64,000 nucleotides of DNA from an uncultured Lachnospiraceae bacterium (lineage in GTDB: Bacteria; Bacillota; Clostridia; Lachnospirales; Anaerotignaceae): positions 1 through 64,000 of the forward strand of contig CALWRB010000037.1 of the NCBI GenBank assembly GCA_944383855.1. The letters are read 5' to 3'. The position numbers were made by a program, and so were the translations under genes. Shown here piece after piece: positions 24,849-32,990 of this stretch. The notes below the pieces were generated by a model. That model was not told where the DNA came from. It ran no database searches and saw only the letters and a list, made by a program, of their open reading frames with translations. The stretch's first letter is position 1. Every line of letters begins with the position of its first letter.

Positions 24849-25661
24849 TTATGCCAAAGATTCATGCGCCTGCCGTGTCACGTCTTCCGCCAACGCGCAA
24901 GCTTCTTCTATCTCCATTCCTTCTCCGTCTTTTCTCAGATATACCAGATATTCAATATTGCCTTCGGGACCCTTAATGGGAGAAAAGCTAAGTGCTTCGA
25001 TACCCAGACCGATCTCCTGCGCAAAGCGCAATATCTTTTCGATCACTTCCAGATGCACACTTCTTTCCCGTACCACTCCTTTTTTCCCGACTTTTTCTCT
25101 GCCTGCTTCAAACTGCGGCTTGATCAAACAAACCAGTCTGGCCGACGGCTGCATGATCGCAAGCACCGGAGGAATGACCTTTTGCAGAGAAATAAAAGAC
25201 ACATCGATAGAGGCAAAATCCGCTTCTTCCGGCACCTGTTCTTTCGTGATATAACGCACATTTGTCTTTTCCAGACAAACCACTCTGGGATCGCTGCGCA
25301 GTTTCCAAGCAAACTGACCGTAGCCGACATCGATGGAATAAACCTTTTTCGCGCCGTTTTGCAGCATACAATCCGTAAATCCGCCTGTAGACGCACCGAT
25401 ATCCAAACAAATGGTATCTGTAAGCGAAATGGAGAACTCCTGCATCGCTTTTTCCAATTTATAGCCGCCTCTGCTGACATATTTCATTTTTGCGCCGTGT
25501 ACTTCTATTTTGGCTGTCAAAGGCACTTTTGTACCTGCTTTTTCTTCTTTTACACCGTCTACATAGACGTTTCCTGCCATAATATAAGCTTTTGCCAATT
25601 CTCTTGACTCCGCAAGCCCCTGCTGTACCAGCAAGACGTCCAATCTTTCTTTTTCAGTCAT
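24849..25661 (-). CDS. tlyA: TlyA-family rRNA 2'-O-methyltransferase
   Basis: A 270-residue protein with an N-terminal S4 RNA-binding domain (ERLDVLLVQQGLAESRELAKA) and an FtsJ-like methyltransferase domain (LDIGASTGGFTDC as the SAM motif; a K-D-K series including SRGGYKLEKA and LIKPQFEAGREKVG). In mycobacteria TlyA methylates 16S and 23S rRNA; older labels call it a hemolysin. The start ATG overlaps the dxs stop region by 8 bases; a GTG nine bases further upstream is an alternative. Confidence 0.92.
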   Translation of the reverse strand: MTEKERLDVLLVQQGLAESRELAKAYIMAGNVYVDGVKEEKAGTKVPLTAKIEVHGAKMKYVSRGGYKLEKAMQEFSISLTDTICLDIGASTGGFTDCMLQNGAKKVYSIDVGYGQFAWKLRSDPRVVCLEKTNVRYITKEQVPEEADFASIDVSFISLQKVIPPVLAIMQPSARLVCLIKPQFEAGREKVGKKGVVRERSVHLEVIEKILRFAQEIGLGIEALSFSPIKGPEGNIEYLVYLRKDGEGMEIEEACALAEDVTRQAHESLA

Positions 25662-27534
25662 GTGTGTCACCCATTTTCTTTTTTACACTGCAAAAAATCC
25701 CCTCCGCGTCCAGACCGTAACGCGAAAAAAGCTGTGCCTGCGTTCCCTGCTCTATAAAATGATCCGGAAATGCCAAATTCGTCACATCGGCAAAGAGCCC
25801 TGCGTCCGCATAATATTCCAATACCTTCGCGCCAAAGCCACCCGCACGCACATTATCCTCTATCGTAAAAATTTTCATATTCTCCTGCGCAAGATGCCGC
25901 AGCAGTGTCGTATCTAACGGCTTGATAAATCGCATATTGACTACCGTCGGCAAAAAGCCGTCTTCTCTTAACAATTCCGCCGCTTTCTCCACTGCTTCCA
26001 GCATATGCCCTTCCGCAAGCAGCGCCACTTTCTCTCCGTGGCAGATCACTTCGGCTTTTCCATACTCCAAAGCTGCCTTTGCCAACGGGAAAGCTTCGCT
26101 TGCCACCCCTCTGGGATAGCGTAAGGCAACAGGACCGCTGCATTTTTCAACGGCATATGCCAGCATCTCCTCCAACTCCCATGCATTCTTGGGAGAAAGG
26201 ACTGTCATATTCGGCAAATGCGACAAATAAGACAAATCAAATACACCCTGATGTGTTTCGCCGTCCGCACCGACCACACCTGCGCGGTCAATGGCAAAGA
26301 CAACATGCAGATTGGACAAACAAACATCATGTACCAGTTGGTCATAACCCCTTTGCAGGAAAGTAGAATACACCGCAAACACAGGGATCACCCCTTGGCT
26401 TGCCAAACCCGCCGCAAAAGTTACACCATGCTGCTCCGCGATCGCAACATCAAAAAAACGTGACGGAAATTTTTTCTGGAATAAGCTAAGACCTGTACCG
26501 CCCGCCATCGCCGCCGTGATCGCAACGATCTTTTCGTTTTTCTCTGCAAGCGATACCAGTTTTCTGCCAAAAACGGCGGAATAATCAGGTTTATCACTTT
26601 TATGCAAAGTTTTTCCCGTTTTGATATCAAACGCGCTCACACCATGAAAATCCCACGGTCTTTGTTCCGCAGGCGGGTATCCTTTTCCTTTTACGGTTTT
26701 AACATGTATCAGGACAGGTCCCTTCAGCTTCTTTGCCTGAGAAATCACTTCGATCAGCGTTTCTATGTCATGACCATCTATCGGTCCAATATAGCGAAAA
26801 CCCATTTCTTCAAACAGCACGCCGCTTTCCAACAAAATCGACTTCGCGCTGTCCTTTACTTTTTCCAGTACCTGCACAGTCGGTTTCCCGATCACCGGCA
26901 CCTTGCTCAACTGTCTGACACTTTCTTTCACACTTTGGTAGCGTTCGCTGATACGAAGATGGTTCAAATGCTTACTCATCGCACCTACATTGGTATCGAT
27001 CGACATCTGATTATCATTTAAAATAACCATCAGGTTCGTATTTTCCCGCCCCGCATGATTCATCGCTTCATAGGCAAGTCCGCCTGTCATGGAGCCGTCA
27101 CCGATGACTGCCGCGACCGCATAGTTTTCCCCCAGCAGATCTCTCGCCTTCGCCATTCCGAAAGCAACAGAAATAGAAGTAGAACTGTGTCCCGTTGCAA
27201 ATGCATCGCAAGGGCTTTCCTTCGGTTTCGGAAAGCCGCTGATGCCGTCCAGCTGGCGCAGGGAATCAAAGCGTTCTTTTCTTCCCGTTAATATTTTATG
27301 AACATAAGACTGATGCCCAACGTCCCATACGATTTTATCCTGCGGCAAATGAAAGCAGTATTCCAATGCGATAGTCAGCTCCACCACTCCCAAATTGGAA
27401 GCCAGATGTCCCCCTGTTTTGGAAACACTGCGTAAAAGAAATTGCCTTACTTCTCTGGATAAACGAATCAACTCCTGTTTTTTCAGGCGTTTCAAATCTT
27501 CGGTTGATTGGATCTGATCCAGTAATCCACTCAC
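25654..27534 (-). CDS. dxs: 1-Deoxy-D-xylulose-5-phosphate synthase
   Basis: First enzyme of the MEP isoprenoid pathway: pyruvate plus glyceraldehyde 3-phosphate to DXP, with thiamine diphosphate. At 626 residues it has normal length. The thiamine motif GDGSMTGGLAYEAMNHAG and the transketolase pyrimidine-binding and C-terminal domains (DRAGVVGADGETHQG, ALRYPRG) are visible. It starts with GTG preceded by AGGTG. Clustered with ispA, which uses the pathway products. Confidence 0.97.
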   Translation of the reverse strand: MSGLLDQIQSTEDLKRLKKQELIRLSREVRQFLLRSVSKTGGHLASNLGVVELTIALEYCFHLPQDKIVWDVGHQSYVHKILTGRKERFDSLRQLDGISGFPKPKESPCDAFATGHSSTSISVAFGMAKARDLLGENYAVAAVIGDGSMTGGLAYEAMNHAGRENTNLMVILNDNQMSIDTNVGAMSKHLNHLRISERYQSVKESVRQLSKVPVIGKPTVQVLEKVKDSAKSILLESGVLFEEMGFRYIGPIDGHDIETLIEVISQAKKLKGPVLIHVKTVKGKGYPPAEQRPWDFHGVSAFDIKTGKTLHKSDKPDYSAVFGRKLVSLAEKNEKIVAITAAMAGGTGLSLFQKKFPSRFFDVAIAEQHGVTFAAGLASQGVIPVFAVYSTFLQRGYDQLVHDVCLSNLHVVFAIDRAGVVGADGETHQGVFDLSYLSHLPNMTVLSPKNAWELEEMLAYAVEKCSGPVALRYPRGVASEAFPLAKAALEYGKAEVICHGEKVALLAEGHMLEAVEKAAELLREDGFLPTVVNMRFIKPLDTTLLRHLAQENMKIFTIEDNVRAGGFGAKVLEYYADAGLFADVTNLAFPDHFIEQGTQAQLFSRYGLDAEGIFCSVKKKMGDTHD

Positions 27535-27556
27535 CGTTTTTCACCTACTCTCCTGT

Positions 27557-27985
27557 TTATAACCAGTACCCCACAACTATGCCCAACAAGGCACCCATAC
27601 TGACCTCAAAAGGTGTATGCCCCAACAATTCCTTCACTCTGTTTTCTTCTCCGATTTGATACTGATGCATGATTTTATTCAGTATCCTTGCGTGACCCCC
27701 CGCTGCCCGGCGGATCCCCGCCGCATCATACATAACGACAAATGCCATGATCAGCGCGATGGCAAACATCGGAGAGTCAAATCCGTAATACTTTCCGACA
27801 CTGACAGAAAGCGCCATCATCAGCGCGGAGTGGGAGCTTGGCATACCGCCTGTCCCCACCAATCTGCTCCAGTCCAGTTTTTTATCTATAATATAAGTCA
27901 ATATGATCTTAATGCTCTGCGCGATTGCCCAGGCAACAGCAGGCGCCAAAAGGCACTTGTTTCTGATAATTGCGTCAAAAACCAT
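27557..27985 (-). CDS. DUF212 (YuiD-like) membrane protein, PAP2-related
   Basis: A 142-residue membrane protein with three to four hydrophobic segments and the family signatures GGMPSSHSAL, YDAAGIRRAAG and LGHTPFEVSMGALLG. DUF212 proteins resemble the acid phosphatase/PAP2 superfamily, with histidines in SSHS and GHT placed like phosphatase residues, but no substrate is established. A prenyl-phosphate role is suggested only by its place between ispA and dxs. The second ATG (27983-27985) is preferred since AAGGAG is 8 bases upstream; the first is only 2 bases away. Confidence 0.88.
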   Translation of the reverse strand: MVFDAIIRNKCLLAPAVAWAIAQSIKIILTYIIDKKLDWSRLVGTGGMPSSHSALMMALSVSVGKYYGFDSPMFAIALIMAFVVMYDAAGIRRAAGGHARILNKIMHQYQIGEENRVKELLGHTPFEVSMGALLGIVVGYWL

Positions 27986-28001
27986 ACGCATCTCTCCTTT
28001 T

Positions 28002-28886
28002 TCAGTGATTCCGCTGCGAAAGGTGACGAATCGTTTCTTCTAAAAACGCTGTGTCGGCAGCTGTTTTCTGCAAAAGCGCGATCGCTTCTTGTGATAAATG
28101 CTCCGCAATGGATCTCGACTGTGCAATGCCATACAGTGTGACATAAGTCGTTTTTTGATTCTTTTCATCACTGCCGATCGGTTTGCCCAGCACTTCTTCC
28201 GTACTGGTCACATCTAAAATATCGTCCAAAATCTGAAATGCAACACCCGCTTTTTCCCCCGCCAAAGCAAACAGTTCAGCATCTTCTTCCTTTGCGCCTC
28301 CCAGATGCGCGCCGGCAGACATAGCGCCTCGGATCATGGCAGCGGTCTTATGGATATGAATATAATCCAGCACTTCTTTGGAAATAGGTTTTCCTTCCAG
28401 ATGCACATCTGCCGCCTGTCCTGCGACCATGCCGTAAATGCCCGCACCGTGTGCAATGGCAAAAAGTGCTTTTGCTTTATTTGCGGAAGGCTCTGCCGCC
28501 AAGGTGCTTGCCATCGTTTCCATTGCGTGATGCAAAAGTCCGTCGCCTGCCAAAATCGCCATAGCTTCGCCGTACATTTTATGAGAAGTCAGCCTGCCGC
28601 GACGGTAATCATCATTATCCATTGCCGGCAAATCATCATGGATCAAGGAATAGGTATGAATCATTTCCAAAGCGCACGCAAACGGCATCGCCTGTTCCGT
28701 TTTGCCACCGAATGCTTCGCTTGCGGCAAGCACCAAAACAGGGCGCAAGCGTTTACCGCCGGCAAACACACTATAGCGCATCGCTTCATACAGCAGCGGC
28801 GGAAGCTCTGCCTGCTGCGGCAGGTAATGCTCCATTGCCGCATCGATCGCATCGATCTTTTGCTGCAGCTGCTCTTTCCAATTCAT
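28002..28886 (-). CDS. ispA: Farnesyl diphosphate synthase (polyprenyl synthetase)
   Basis: Builds C15 (or related) prenyl diphosphates from IPP and DMAPP. The 294-residue protein has the first aspartate-rich motif LIHDDLPAMDNDD and the second, FQILDDILDVT, plus GGKRLRP near the N-terminus for IPP binding. Its start overlaps xseB by 4 bases (ATGA), so the two are coupled. Confidence 0.95.
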   Translation of the reverse strand: MNWKEQLQQKIDAIDAAMEHYLPQQAELPPLLYEAMRYSVFAGGKRLRPVLVLAASEAFGGKTEQAMPFACALEMIHTYSLIHDDLPAMDNDDYRRGRLTSHKMYGEAMAILAGDGLLHHAMETMASTLAAEPSANKAKALFAIAHGAGIYGMVAGQAADVHLEGKPISKEVLDYIHIHKTAAMIRGAMSAGAHLGGAKEEDAELFALAGEKAGVAFQILDDILDVTSTEEVLGKPIGSDEKNQKTTYVTLYGIAQSRSIAEHLSQEAIALLQKTAADTAFLEETIRHLSQRNH

Positions 28887-29128
28887 ACTTCCACCTCCTC
28901 TGCGCCGAATTTTTGCTCTGTAAATGTATCGGTATCTGCATTTTTCTCCATGATCAGGATCTCCCCCTCCGCACGCGCAAGTGTTTCCTTGCAGTAAGCA
29001 GACAGCTCCAATCCCTCTTGATATAACGCAACACTCTTTTCCAGCGTCACTTCTTCTTCTTCCAACAGCCGAATGATCTCCTCCAAACGCTGCATCGCTG
29101 TTTCAAATGTTTGCTTTTTCTTCGCCAT
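28883..29128 (-). CDS. xseB: Exodeoxyribonuclease VII small subunit
   Basis: An 81-residue helical protein with the typical FETAMQRLEEIIRLLE and LYQEGLELSAYCKETL stretches. It partners XseA in a single-strand-specific exonuclease. It overlaps xseA by 26 bases and ispA by 4 bases. Confidence 0.93.
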   Translation of the reverse strand: MAKKKQTFETAMQRLEEIIRLLEEEEVTLEKSVALYQEGLELSAYCKETLARAEGEILIMEKNADTDTFTEQKFGAEEVEV

Positions 29129-30335
29129 ATTTCGTTACGCTCCTTTTAGTAACCGTGCCTTCCAGCACTCCATCTTGCATATGCAGATAAAAACGATCTC
29201 CCACCTGCATTTGCAGGACACTGGTAACAGTTTTTCCCGCGGCATCTGTCACAACGGTATACCCTCTGCTTAACAGTGCCAATGGAGAAACAGCTTCCAG
29301 CCTTGCGCAAAAATGATGAAGCTGCTGCGCATGACGCAAAAGCTGATCCGTCATATTCTTTTGCAACCGCTCCTGCTGATCGGCAAGCGTCTTTCGCCTG
29401 TTTTGCAGCACATCATTCCAGTCAGGCAACGAAAGCTGCAAAAAACATCTTCTTTTTTCCTCCATCTGCACAGCAAACGCACGTTTTAATCGTTGCGTCA
29501 TCTGCAAAAGATGTTGTTTTTGTGCCATCTGATCGACTGTCGCAAGTTCCGCCGCGGCAGATGGTGTCGGCGCCCGTAAATCCGCTACAAAATCCGCGAT
29601 CGTAAAATCTGTTTCGTGTCCGACCGCAGAAATAACAGGAATTTCCGATGCAAAAATAGCCCTTGCGACCTTTTCTTCGTTAAATGCCCAAAGGTCCTCC
29701 ATGGAACCGCCGCCTCTGCCAACGATCAGTACATCTGCCTTTCCCCAGCGGTTGGCGTCCTTGATCGCTTCTACGATCTGCGTCGGTGCTGCCGTGCCTT
29801 GTACCGCTGCCGGAAACAAAACGATCTTTACAGACGGGTCACGCCTTTTTGCCACATGGATAATATCTCTGATGACTGCACCGGTCGGTGACGTCACCAC
29901 GGCGATACAGCTTGGCTGCTTTGGTATTTCTCGCTTCAGTTCTGCATCAAAAAGACCTTCCGCCGCCAAACGCTCCTTCGTTTGCTCGAAAGCAAGCTGC
30001 AGGGCACCGATGCCCAAGGGTTCCGCAAACTCCGCATACAGCTGGTACTGCCCGGTTCTTTCATACAGGGAAATATAGCCGCAGATCACAACGGACATAC
30101 CATTTTCCAGTGAAAACGGCATCTCCTGCGCGGCACTTTCAAACATCACACAGGAAATGGCAGCGCCCGCATCTTTCAATGTGAAAAAAAGATGCCCCGC
30201 GGAATGTTTTTTTAAATTAGAAATTTCCCCTTTGATCAACAGACTGTTCAAAATCAAGTCCTGCTCCAGCAAATTTTTGATATAGGAACTGATCTGTGTT
30301 ACGGTAAAAACTCTCGGTTCTGACAATAGCCCCAT
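29103..30335 (-). CDS. xseA: Exodeoxyribonuclease VII large subunit
   Basis: Catalytic subunit of exonuclease VII, 410 residues. An N-terminal OB fold (ISSYIKNLLEQDLILNSLLIKGEISN) is followed by the catalytic domain with GRGGGSMEDLWAFN and SAVGHETDFTIAD. The C-terminus is helical. The ATG at 30333-30335 is chosen because it directly follows the nusB stop and gives the usual MGLLSEPRVFTVTQ start; a 40-codon upstream extension would lie inside nusB. Confidence 0.95.
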   Translation of the reverse strand: MGLLSEPRVFTVTQISSYIKNLLEQDLILNSLLIKGEISNLKKHSAGHLFFTLKDAGAAISCVMFESAAQEMPFSLENGMSVVICGYISLYERTGQYQLYAEFAEPLGIGALQLAFEQTKERLAAEGLFDAELKREIPKQPSCIAVVTSPTGAVIRDIIHVAKRRDPSVKIVLFPAAVQGTAAPTQIVEAIKDANRWGKADVLIVGRGGGSMEDLWAFNEEKVARAIFASEIPVISAVGHETDFTIADFVADLRAPTPSAAAELATVDQMAQKQHLLQMTQRLKRAFAVQMEEKRRCFLQLSLPDWNDVLQNRRKTLADQQERLQKNMTDQLLRHAQQLHHFCARLEAVSPLALLSRGYTVVTDAAGKTVTSVLQMQVGDRFYLHMQDGVLEGTVTKRSVTKYGEEKANI

Positions 30336-30339
30336 ATTC

Positions 30340-30759
30340 TCAACATTCTTCCTTTTCTTTCGCCTGTGCGGCTTTTCCCAAAATTCCGTTGATAAACGCA
30401 GGCGCCTCATCAGAGCTGAATGTTTTGGCAAGCTCCACCGCTTCATTGATAGCAACGCCTACCGGTGTACCCGCATAACAGATCTCATACACCGCAAGAC
30501 GCAATATTGCCAGATCCACTTTTGACATACGCTCTGTATCCCAGCCCTTGGCATAGCGGTTGATTTTATCATCGATCTGCGTTTTTTTCTCCTGCACACC
30601 TTCTGTCATCTCTAAAATGAAGGACTTGTCCTCCTCCGCCAGAGGCTCCTCCTGCTCTGCAAAAAATATGGATTTTACCTCTTCGTATTCTTCTTCCTGA
30701 TTAAAGTCCATCTGAAACAATAAAAAGAAAGCATTCTTTCTTGCACTTCTTCGGCTCAT
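30340..30759 (-). CDS. nusB: Transcription antitermination factor NusB
   Basis: RNA-binding factor for rRNA antitermination. 139 residues, all helical, with SRRSARKNAFFLLFQMDF at the N-terminus and the family pattern LAILRLAVYEICYAGTPVGV and NEAVELAKTFSSDEAPAFING. Stops 4 bases before the xseA start. Confidence 0.94.
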   Translation of the reverse strand: MSRRSARKNAFFLLFQMDFNQEEEYEEVKSIFFAEQEEPLAEEDKSFILEMTEGVQEKKTQIDDKINRYAKGWDTERMSKVDLAILRLAVYEICYAGTPVGVAINEAVELAKTFSSDEAPAFINGILGKAAQAKEKEEC

Positions 30760-30792
30760 AATTCCCTCCGCAAATTATACTAAATGAGAAAA

Positions 30793-30809
30793 CCACTCCT
30801 TTGGAGTGG
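30793..30809 (-). terminator. Terminator between asp23 and nusB
   Basis: A perfect 7-bp GC-rich stem (30793-30799 with 30803-30809, loop of 3) followed by TTTT on the minus strand, 16 bases after the asp23 stop codon. Confidence 0.65.
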
Positions 30810-30824
30810 CACATTGCAACAATA

Positions 30825-31187
30825 TCATTCTTCTTCTGTTTTCGGCATTTTTTCCTTCACGATACCGGAAACGGCAACATTGACCTCCGAAACAGAAAGA
30901 CCTGTCATTGTTTCTACCGCTGTCTTCACATTCTGCTGCACTTTCTGCGCAACGGTGTGGACTTTGGCACCAAAATGCACGATGATCTCCATATCCAAAA
31001 CGACCTGTTCTTCATCTTTTGCAATCTTAGCACATTTTGTCTGTATTTTTTTTCCGAAAAACTCTACGAATTTATTTCCGCCCGCATTGCCGACAACACC
31101 ATCTACTTCCGTTGCCGCAGTTACCGCAATGACAGCAATCACTTCATCTGCAATCTGGATCTGACCATTCATTTTACTTTCTGACAT
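30825..31187 (-). CDS. Asp23/Gls24 family envelope stress protein
   Basis: A 120-residue protein of the Asp23 family (YqhY position next to nusB). It contains IADEVIAVIAVTAATEVDGVVG at the N-terminus and the conserved second half DMEIIVHFGAKVHTVAQKVQQNV. In Bacillus the yqhY gene lies between accBC and nusB and is linked to acetyl-CoA carboxylase control; here no acc genes are present. Own sigma-A promoter and terminator. Confidence 0.92.
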   Translation of the reverse strand: MSESKMNGQIQIADEVIAVIAVTAATEVDGVVGNAGGNKFVEFFGKKIQTKCAKIAKDEEQVVLDMEIIVHFGAKVHTVAQKVQQNVKTAVETMTGLSVSEVNVAVSGIVKEKMPKTEEE

Positions 31188-31251
31188 GATGCCACCCCTC
31201 CTGTAAGGCTACATTTTTTCTTACGACCTGCTTGGCACGTTTTTTTGTTTC

Positions 31252-31280
31252 AGTATACCAGAAGCAAGCTTTTTTTGCAA
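31252..31280 (-). promoter_or_regulatory. Sigma-A promoter of asp23
   Basis: Minus-strand TTGCAA (31275-31280), 17 bases, TATACT (31252-31257), about 65 bases before the start codon. The rest of the 31188-31457 gap holds the spoIIIA terminator and nothing else that I can identify. Confidence 0.65.
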
Positions 31281-31387
31281 ATATTTATGCATAAAATTCT
31301 GTATAAAACACAATTTTAAACAAACCGTAAGGATTTCTTTGGAAAGCTGAAAAAAATATGCCTGTCCGGATTTTCCCGAAAAAAAAA

Positions 31388-31423
31388 CTGCCGCAGTGCT
31401 GTGTTTACACTATCATGCGGCAG
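31388..31423 (-). terminator. Terminator of the spoIIIA operon
   Basis: A perfect 8-bp GC-rich stem (31388-31395 with 31416-31423) followed by at least seven T on the minus strand, 35 bases after the spoIIIAH stop codon. Confidence 0.8.
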
Positions 31424-31457
31424 GAAAATCGTTTTTATGCTTGTTTTACTGCTTTTT

Positions 31458-32114
31458 TTACTGTGCTGTTTTTAAAGTGGAAATACGAATGCTGTCTGTC
31501 GCGCACCCTGTTTTTCTGGTAACGATATCTTCGATCTGTGCCACTTCCTGGTCTGTCAAGGAAGCTTTATCCACCACAACGTCCACAGTCTGGCTGTCGA
31601 TTCGTACATAAGCTTCCCCAAAACCTTTGGCTTCGATCGCTGCCTCAGCTGCGGCTTCTTTTTCGATCCGTTCCACGATTTGCAGCATCTGATCGCTGCA
31701 TTCGGCTTTTTTCTCCTCACTGATATTTTCGTTATTGATCATTTCTGTAAGAATGTCCTGCTGTTTTGCCCTTGTTTGTTCCCGATCCAGTTTCACTTCC
31801 GCAAAGTATTGTGTCGCTGTCGGCAAACTGCCGTCCGCTGTCGCACTGACATACACAGCTGCTCCATCTCCTGTCGTCGAAGCCACCTCTGCCGTCAGCG
31901 GGTCTAAAGACGCTTCTTCCAGACTAAAATCGTCGGGCAATGCAGCGTAGTCATCCAAAACAGCCACCTCATCTCCTTCTTCTGTCAAATTCATAGCAGT
32001 TTGTTCGCCCTGAGAGGACTTAGTTCCTTGGAAATTCAAATATCCTGCCACCGCTACCATCACTGCCAAAGCCGTCACTACCACCTGATTGCGTTTCATT
32101 GAAAACATACTCAT
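31458..32114 (-). CDS. spoIIIAH: Stage III sporulation protein AH
   Basis: Mother-cell channel protein that meets forespore SpoIIQ across the intermembrane space. The 218-residue protein has one N-terminal membrane segment (VVVTALAVMVAVAGYLNF), an acidic linker, and a C-terminal ring-building domain related to YscJ/FliF (from about residue 105, EVKLDREQTRAKQQDIL). It overlaps spoIIIAG by 4 bases. Confidence 0.93.
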   Translation of the reverse strand: MSMFSMKRNQVVVTALAVMVAVAGYLNFQGTKSSQGEQTAMNLTEEGDEVAVLDDYAALPDDFSLEEASLDPLTAEVASTTGDGAAVYVSATADGSLPTATQYFAEVKLDREQTRAKQQDILTEMINNENISEEKKAECSDQMLQIVERIEKEAAAEAAIEAKGFGEAYVRIDSQTVDVVVDKASLTDQEVAQIEDIVTRKTGCATDSIRISTLKTAQ

Positions 32115-32668
32115 GATCCCCCTTTTTCCATTTGTAATACCGCAATTTTATGTATCGGCACATCCAAAAGTGCCTGTGCCGCTTCTGTCAACGCTGCCTG
32201 CACCGTACTGTCTGCGGCGCCCTCGGCTACAATCACGACACCTTCCACCGCAGGTGCATCCTCTCGAAGCAGCAAAGGTTCTTCCTTTCCGGTCACACCT
32301 TCTGCCAACACAACGGAAGTTTCCGTACTTTCTTCCTGTTTTTGTTCTGACGCCGACAGGTAACTCATCTGCGTTTTTTCTTCCGTTGCCAAGAGTTTTT
32401 CACCACTGTTTTGAAAAGTAATCATGACACGGACATTTCCCGCTCCCTCGATTTGAGATAATATCGCCTCCAATCGTACCTCCATCTGTTTTTCCTGATC
32501 CGACTGTACCGTCTGCTTTCCTTCTGACGCAGTGCTTTGTTCGGTTTCTTCTGTCGCAAAGCTCTTGCCGAATAAAAGAAGCATCACCCCCACTAACAGC
32601 AGCGGGAATAAAACGGTCTGTATCGGTTTTTTTCGCTTTGCCAGCCAGTCCTGCCATAGTTGTTTCAC
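32111..32668 (-). CDS. spoIIIAG: Stage III sporulation protein AG
   Basis: A 185-residue membrane-anchored ring-forming protein of the SpoIIIA-SpoIIQ complex. It has an N-terminal membrane segment (about residues 17-33), a Glu/Gln/Ser linker, and the ring-building region beginning with RLEAILSQIEGAGNVRVMITF. It overlaps spoIIIAH and spoIIIAF by 4 bases on each side. Confidence 0.92.
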   Translation of the reverse strand: MKQLWQDWLAKRKKPIQTVLFPLLLVGVMLLLFGKSFATEETEQSTASEGKQTVQSDQEKQMEVRLEAILSQIEGAGNVRVMITFQNSGEKLLATEEKTQMSYLSASEQKQEESTETSVVLAEGVTGKEEPLLLREDAPAVEGVVIVAEGAADSTVQAALTEAAQALLDVPIHKIAVLQMEKGGS

Positions 32669-32982
32669 TCTTTTTCGCCTCCGTTCTCCTGCTGTAGTGT
32701 CAGTGTCTGCTGCATCTGTAAGATCTTTTCTTCAGAAAGGCTTTCCTCCACTTGCTGCTGATTTTCCTCCCATTGCGGAATCAATCGTTCCAACTGCCAA
32801 TCCGCATGAAAAAAAGCCCCCAGCGGCTGCAGCACGGCAAACAACACCAACGCACCCAAAATCGGACGCAAAAAAGCACTGAACTTTCCTTCCGGCAGTA
32901 AAAGTTCCGCCATAACAGAAAAAACTGTCAAAGCTGTTATAGTTTTTATATATGCCGTAAATGCGTCGACCATTCCTCTCAC
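32665..32982 (-). CDS. spoIIIAF: Stage III sporulation protein AF (short)
   Basis: A 105-residue protein with two membrane segments at the N-terminus (TITALTVFSVMAELLLP and ILGALVLFAVLQPLGAFF), as in SpoIIIAF, then a short charged Gln/Glu-rich tail. Bacillus SpoIIIAF is about twice as long and carries a soluble ring-building domain that is missing or reduced here. Identity rests on the membrane pattern and position between AE and AG. Confidence 0.82.
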   Translation of the reverse strand: MRGMVDAFTAYIKTITALTVFSVMAELLLPEGKFSAFLRPILGALVLFAVLQPLGAFFHADWQLERLIPQWEENQQQVEESLSEEKILQMQQTLTLQQENGGEKE

Positions 32983-32990
32983 CTCTTTTC

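Noticed and set aside
24849-25661. TlyA as a hemolysin
   Set aside because: The S4 plus FtsJ-like methyltransferase architecture indicates rRNA methylation; the hemolysin name is historical.
29103-30455. A longer XseA starting inside nusB
   Set aside because: The extra 40 residues overlap nusB, lack similarity to XseA, and the ATG after the nusB stop gives the normal family start.
31235-31250. Plus-strand TGGCAC resembling a second sigma-54 promoter
   Set aside because: The -12 part reads TTTG, not TTGC, and it points into the spoIIIAH terminator and genes of the opposite strand.
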